This document shows positions 6,251-8,814 of a stretch of 8,814 nt of DNA, piece after piece. The first letter of the stretch is position 1. Every line of letters begins with the position of its first letter. A program made the position numbers and the translations under genes. Under the pieces are notes generated by a model, which was given only the letters and a program-made list of their open reading frames with translations, searched no databases and had not been told where the DNA came from. This DNA comes from an uncultured Chthoniobacterales bacterium (GTDB lineage Bacteria > Verrucomicrobiota > Verrucomicrobiia > Chthoniobacterales > CAKUMP01): positions 1-8,814 of the forward strand of contig CAKUMP010000086.1 of assembly GCA_934667795.1 (NCBI GenBank), written 5' to 3'.

Positions 6251-7218
6251 AAAAAAATCGTTTATTCCAACTCCCAGTTGTTTTTGCTTCCACTTTAGCA
6301 GCAATTTCCACGCTTTCCTTCCATGTGTCAGAAACACACGCACAGTCGCTTGTGTACGAATACGGATTTAACGATGCCCCCGGCACGACATCCGGCAGTA
6401 CAGGAAGTTCAACGACCGCAGCCACCTTGCATAACACATCGGGCGTCGCAACAGATTTGCATGGTACATCCGGCTCAGGGGTGTCCGGTGCACCAGGGGA
6501 TTATTCGTTTGATAATACGGCATCCACTCGTATGGGAGGAGTTGATAGCGTCACGTCTGGTGGCAGCGCAAGGGTTGCTGACAGCAATGCGCTGGACCTC
6601 ATGACCTCGTTCACATTGCAAGGCTGGTATAAAATTGATCCTTCCATTACCGGAGATTACAGCAATGGACGTATTATTACCAAAAATGCGGGAACTTATA
6701 CTAATCAATTTGTAGTAACGAATTCTCGAAATGGAAATAATGGGCGATTGGAACTTGCACTCGGCACTCCCACTTTCACTGCACAGGGCAATAATATAAA
6801 TTCAGGTTACAACAGTCTTTTGGGAGAAAACGGTTGGGTCTTTTTTGCTGTTACTTATGACAGTACCTTAGCCATCAATAATGTTAAATTCTATGCAGGC
6901 ACAACAGATGATACTGTCGTACACATATCTAGTCATAATTATCTAGCGGGCATCACAGGAGATAATACTGCAACCTTGTTTTTTGGAGCAAGCAGTCTTT
7001 CCAATATCCGTCCATTCGATGGCTGGCTGGATAATATCCGCATCTACCGCAACGAAGCAGGGATTGGAAACGAAAGTACCGGTGCACTCTCTCTTGCACA
7101 GTTGGAAAGCCTGCGTGCCTTGGATGTGAACCCCATCCCTGAACCTTCTGCGATCGCATTAATCGCCTTCGCCGCTTTATCGTTTGTACAAGGAAGGCGC
7201 AAAAGTCATCAGCTCTAA
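6247..7218 (+). CDS. LamG-domain exported protein with PEP-CTERM sorting signal
   Basis: A 323-residue protein exported and then probably held at the envelope. Residues 1-32 are a signal peptide (cut after THA). Residues about 35-290 form a LamG/concanavalin-like jelly roll: LVYEYGFND, the GSGVSG and FDNTAS segment at about 76-93, LQGWYKI (124-130), WVFFAVTYD (197-205) and DGWLDNIRIY (258-267) are the usual strands. Residues 297-317 are a textbook PEP-CTERM tail: IPEP, a hydrophobic helix and a GRRK basic end. The family generally binds glycans or other surface ligands; no catalytic residues are seen. AGGA at 6234-6237 is a fair ribosome binding site for the ATG at 6247. It starts a row of three same-strand exported genes and is paralogous to the next one. 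PEP-CTERM proteins are processed by an exosortase, not encoded here. Confidence 0.92.
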   Translation: MKKNRLFQLPVVFASTLAAISTLSFHVSETHAQSLVYEYGFNDAPGTTSGSTGSSTTAATLHNTSGVATDLHGTSGSGVSGAPGDYSFDNTASTRMGGVDSVTSGGSARVADSNALDLMTSFTLQGWYKIDPSITGDYSNGRIITKNAGTYTNQFVVTNSRNGNNGRLELALGTPTFTAQGNNINSGYNSLLGENGWVFFAVTYDSTLAINNVKFYAGTTDDTVVHISSHNYLAGITGDNTATLFFGASSLSNIRPFDGWLDNIRIYRNEAGIGNESTGALSLAQLESLRALDVNPIPEPSAIALIAFAALSFVQGRRKSHQL

Positions 7219-7267
7219 ATCAGATATTGCTTTTCAAAACGTCTAACCCCTTTTCCTTATCCATTTT

Positions 7268-8113
7268 ATGAACTCCTCCCTTTTTCATCACTTCCGAGTA
7301 CGAAGCTTCGCTCTGTGCTTCCTCGTCTGTACGACTCCAGTTTCTTTAGGACAAATTCTGGAATACCGTTTTAATAGCGAAGGGATTACTTCTGCCAATA
7401 GCGGACAAAATACGGCAGAGGCAACACTTTACAACACAGAAAAAGCGCCTGCTGATCTTCACAGTCAGCCCGGCACAGGGGTTTCAGGACAGACTGAAGA
7501 TCGAGCTTTTGACAATACAAGTTCCATAGGATTCGGAGGAAAAGAAGGGGGTGGAGGTCGTGCAGAGGTGATGACCGATGCATTAAATGACCTTTCCTCA
7601 TTTACGATCACAGGATGGTATGCCATCCCGGATTCCGATACCTTTCAGGGAGCACGGCTTTTTGAAAAAATGGACAGTCCACAATCTTTGCTTTCTTTGT
7701 ACCTCGGACGAGGAAATACAGAAGGCACTCTGACACTTGTACTGGGCACTCCGACCCACGACCATTCGCATGTGATCTCCGGGGGCAGCACTTTGCTGGG
7801 AATGCGTAACGCATGGATTTTCTTTGCAGTGACTTATGACGGTACACGCGACAGCGATAACGTCCGGTTTTATGTAGGCAGCATTACAGAACCCGTCGAA
7901 CAGATCGGCACCCCTGAAACACTGCCCGCGGGAGCATTGGGCTATTTTACCAAAGCACTTGCCATCGGTAACAACATTCACGCCAACCGTCCCACCCGTG
8001 CATACCTGGATAATTTTCGCATCTTCGGCTCCACCGATGACGCTAGCGGTGTCCTCGATTCTGAACATCTGGAACGCCTGCGCGAAGCAGATGCCTCCAA
8101 CTCGGAACTTTAA
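7268..8113 (+). CDS. LamG-domain secreted protein without PEP-CTERM tail
   Basis: A 281-residue paralogue of the preceding gene. Residues 1-28 are a signal peptide (probable cut after SLG). The jelly roll covers about 30-270, with LEYRFNSEG, GTGVSG and FDNTSS at about 69-86, ITGWYAI (114-120), WIFFAVTYDG (183-192) and YLDNFRIF (246-253), each matching the neighbour in order and spacing. It stops at READASNSEL, where the neighbour continues into its PEP-CTERM anchor. I checked the bases after the stop and saw no remnant of such a tail. It should therefore be freely secreted or periplasmic. The gap from the preceding gene is 49 bases and to the following one 14 bases, without a visible terminator, so one operon is likely. 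No clear ribosome binding site is seen. Confidence 0.9.
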   Translation: MNSSLFHHFRVRSFALCFLVCTTPVSLGQILEYRFNSEGITSANSGQNTAEATLYNTEKAPADLHSQPGTGVSGQTEDRAFDNTSSIGFGGKEGGGGRAEVMTDALNDLSSFTITGWYAIPDSDTFQGARLFEKMDSPQSLLSLYLGRGNTEGTLTLVLGTPTHDHSHVISGGSTLLGMRNAWIFFAVTYDGTRDSDNVRFYVGSITEPVEQIGTPETLPAGALGYFTKALAIGNNIHANRPTRAYLDNFRIFGSTDDASGVLDSEHLERLREADASNSEL

Positions 8114-8127
8114 CCCGATAAATTTTT

Positions 8128-8814
8128 ATGAAAAACTTCTCCCTCCTGGCATTAAGCCTGTTTTGTGTCTTTTCCCCCTGTTCTGCAGAGCTTTTCCGAT
8201 TTGATCAGGAAAATTTCCAGGTCGAACCCCCTTTCACACTCGATACGGAAACTGTGTATTCTGCGCCCCACAGTCTGCGACTTCCACTTGATGGGACAGC
8301 AGGCAACGCGGCCCTTCCCATTTCTCCCGTAAAATTAGACGGACGTTTATTGGGGGTGAGTCTGAATTACAAAACCACTGCCTCCGCACCCTCTTCGATC
8401 CTTCTGGTCATTTTTCAGAATGACGCCGGCAAAGAAATTGCTCAGCAAGAATATCCACTTCCCGGAAGCAAAAGCTGGAAGCGCTTCGAAACAACACTCG
8501 CCGCTCCTCCCTGGCCAGCCATCTCACAGGTTACTCTCGAAGTTAAACATGGAAAACATCCGGATGGTGCCACTCTTTTTCTCGATAATGTACGCATCGA
8601 AAACCTGAAAAAAACCTCCGATTTTCAACAAACCACATTTGCTTTCAGCAGTTTCGACGAATGGAAAAAAGATACTTTTGAACACGAACGTCTCCTCTTC
8701 GGCGAAGGCGGGAAACATTTTTACGATTGGAAAAAATCCGGCTTCGGCGAGTCCGCCGCTTTTCTTGAAAATGATCCCCCATTCGGCAGCTACCACCGCC
8801 TCACTTGGACCGGG
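8128..8814 (+). CDS. Exported protein with N-terminal carbohydrate-binding-like modules (partial, open at window edge)
   Basis: The ATG at 8128 opens a frame with no stop to the window end (229 codons). Residues 1-20 are a signal peptide (MKNFSLLALSLFCVFSPCSA). Residues about 22-160 resemble a CBM4/9 or galactose-binding-like beta-sandwich: YSAPHSLRLPL near the start, WKRFETTLAAPP in the middle and the closing strand ATLFLDNVRIENL at 148-160. A second stretch from about 168 (TFAFSSFDEWKK) seems to start another module, with the Asp- and Gly-rich loops of such domains. This pattern is usual for the front of large secreted glycan-active or adhesive proteins, but the catalytic or other part lies outside the window, so no activity can be given. 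It follows the second LamG gene by 14 bases and is probably in the same operon. Confidence 0.85.
   Translation, partial: MKNFSLLALSLFCVFSPCSAELFRFDQENFQVEPPFTLDTETVYSAPHSLRLPLDGTAGNAALPISPVKLDGRLLGVSLNYKTTASAPSSILLVIFQNDAGKEIAQQEYPLPGSKSWKRFETTLAAPPWPAISQVTLEVKHGKHPDGATLFLDNVRIENLKKTSDFQQTTFAFSSFDEWKKDTFEHERLLFGEGGKHFYDWKKSGFGESAAFLENDPPFGSYHRLTWTG

Noticed and set aside
7183..7194. TTTGTACAAGG as a fourth operator copy
   Set aside because: It lacks the CG centre, lies inside the PEP-CTERM coding tail of the first LamG gene, and TGTACA-type palindromes are frequent by chance.
8104..8127. Frameshifted PEP-CTERM tail after the second LamG gene
   Set aside because: Only 14 bases separate the stop from the next start, and none of the frames there codes for a PEP motif with a hydrophobic helix.
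8128..8187. Lipoprotein signal in the last gene (cysteine at residue 18)
   Set aside because: The residues before the cysteine are FSP, not a lipobox. A signal peptidase I cut after CSA fits better.

Overview
The window looks like an accessory carbohydrate-use locus from a PVC-group bacterium, most likely Verrucomicrobiota (Opitutales/Puniceicoccales or Kiritimatiellales type). The grounds are two PEP-CTERM-type exported proteins, LamG (concanavalin-like) secreted proteins, a secreted DUF4838/alpha-glucuronidase-like protein, two sugar-sensing transcription factors of different classes, weak Shine-Dalgarno use and AT-rich intergenic regions. The taxonomic call is an inference from protein style; there is no rRNA or other marker here.

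Layout. (1) Bases 1-937, minus strand: an exported protein with a PEP-CTERM-like tail, whose reading frame continues without a stop through the tail into a second signal-peptide-like stretch and off the window edge. (2) Bases 938-1135: an AT-rich divergent regulatory region with a promoter on each strand and two TTGTACG operator-like sites. (3) Bases 1136-2227, plus: a LacI-family regulator, followed 12 bases later by (4) 2240-4762, plus: a secreted 840-residue DUF4838 protein with a C-terminal beta-sandwich sugar-binding-type domain. (5) Bases 4763-4889: a convergent intergenic region with two tight hairpins that resemble a dispersed repeat. (6) Bases 4890-6032 (or 6041), minus: a regulator with a GntR-type winged helix fused to a LacI-type sugar sensor (AraR architecture). 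(7) Bases 6033-6246: a divergent regulatory region with a third TTGTACG site, two leader hairpins and a 28-codon upstream reading frame whose stop overlaps the next start. (8) Bases 6247-7218, 7268-8113 and 8128-8814 (open), plus: a row of three exported proteins. The first two are LamG paralogues, the first with a PEP-CTERM anchor and the second without. The third begins with carbohydrate-binding-like beta-sandwich modules and runs off the window.

How the parts may work together (inference): secreted or envelope-bound LamG/CBM-like proteins and the DUF4838 protein would bind or process an extracellular glycan, and the two regulators would sense released sugars. The heptamer TTGTACG was found at only three places in the window by eye, all in the two divergent intergenic regions. 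One copy lies in the spacer of a good promoter. This suggests that one of the two regulators controls the whole locus; the motif resembles what I recall of the Bacillus AraR operator, and the central CG also suits a LacI-family protein. No RNA genes, CRISPR arrays, transposases or integrases were seen, and no gene-free stretch exceeds 300 bases.
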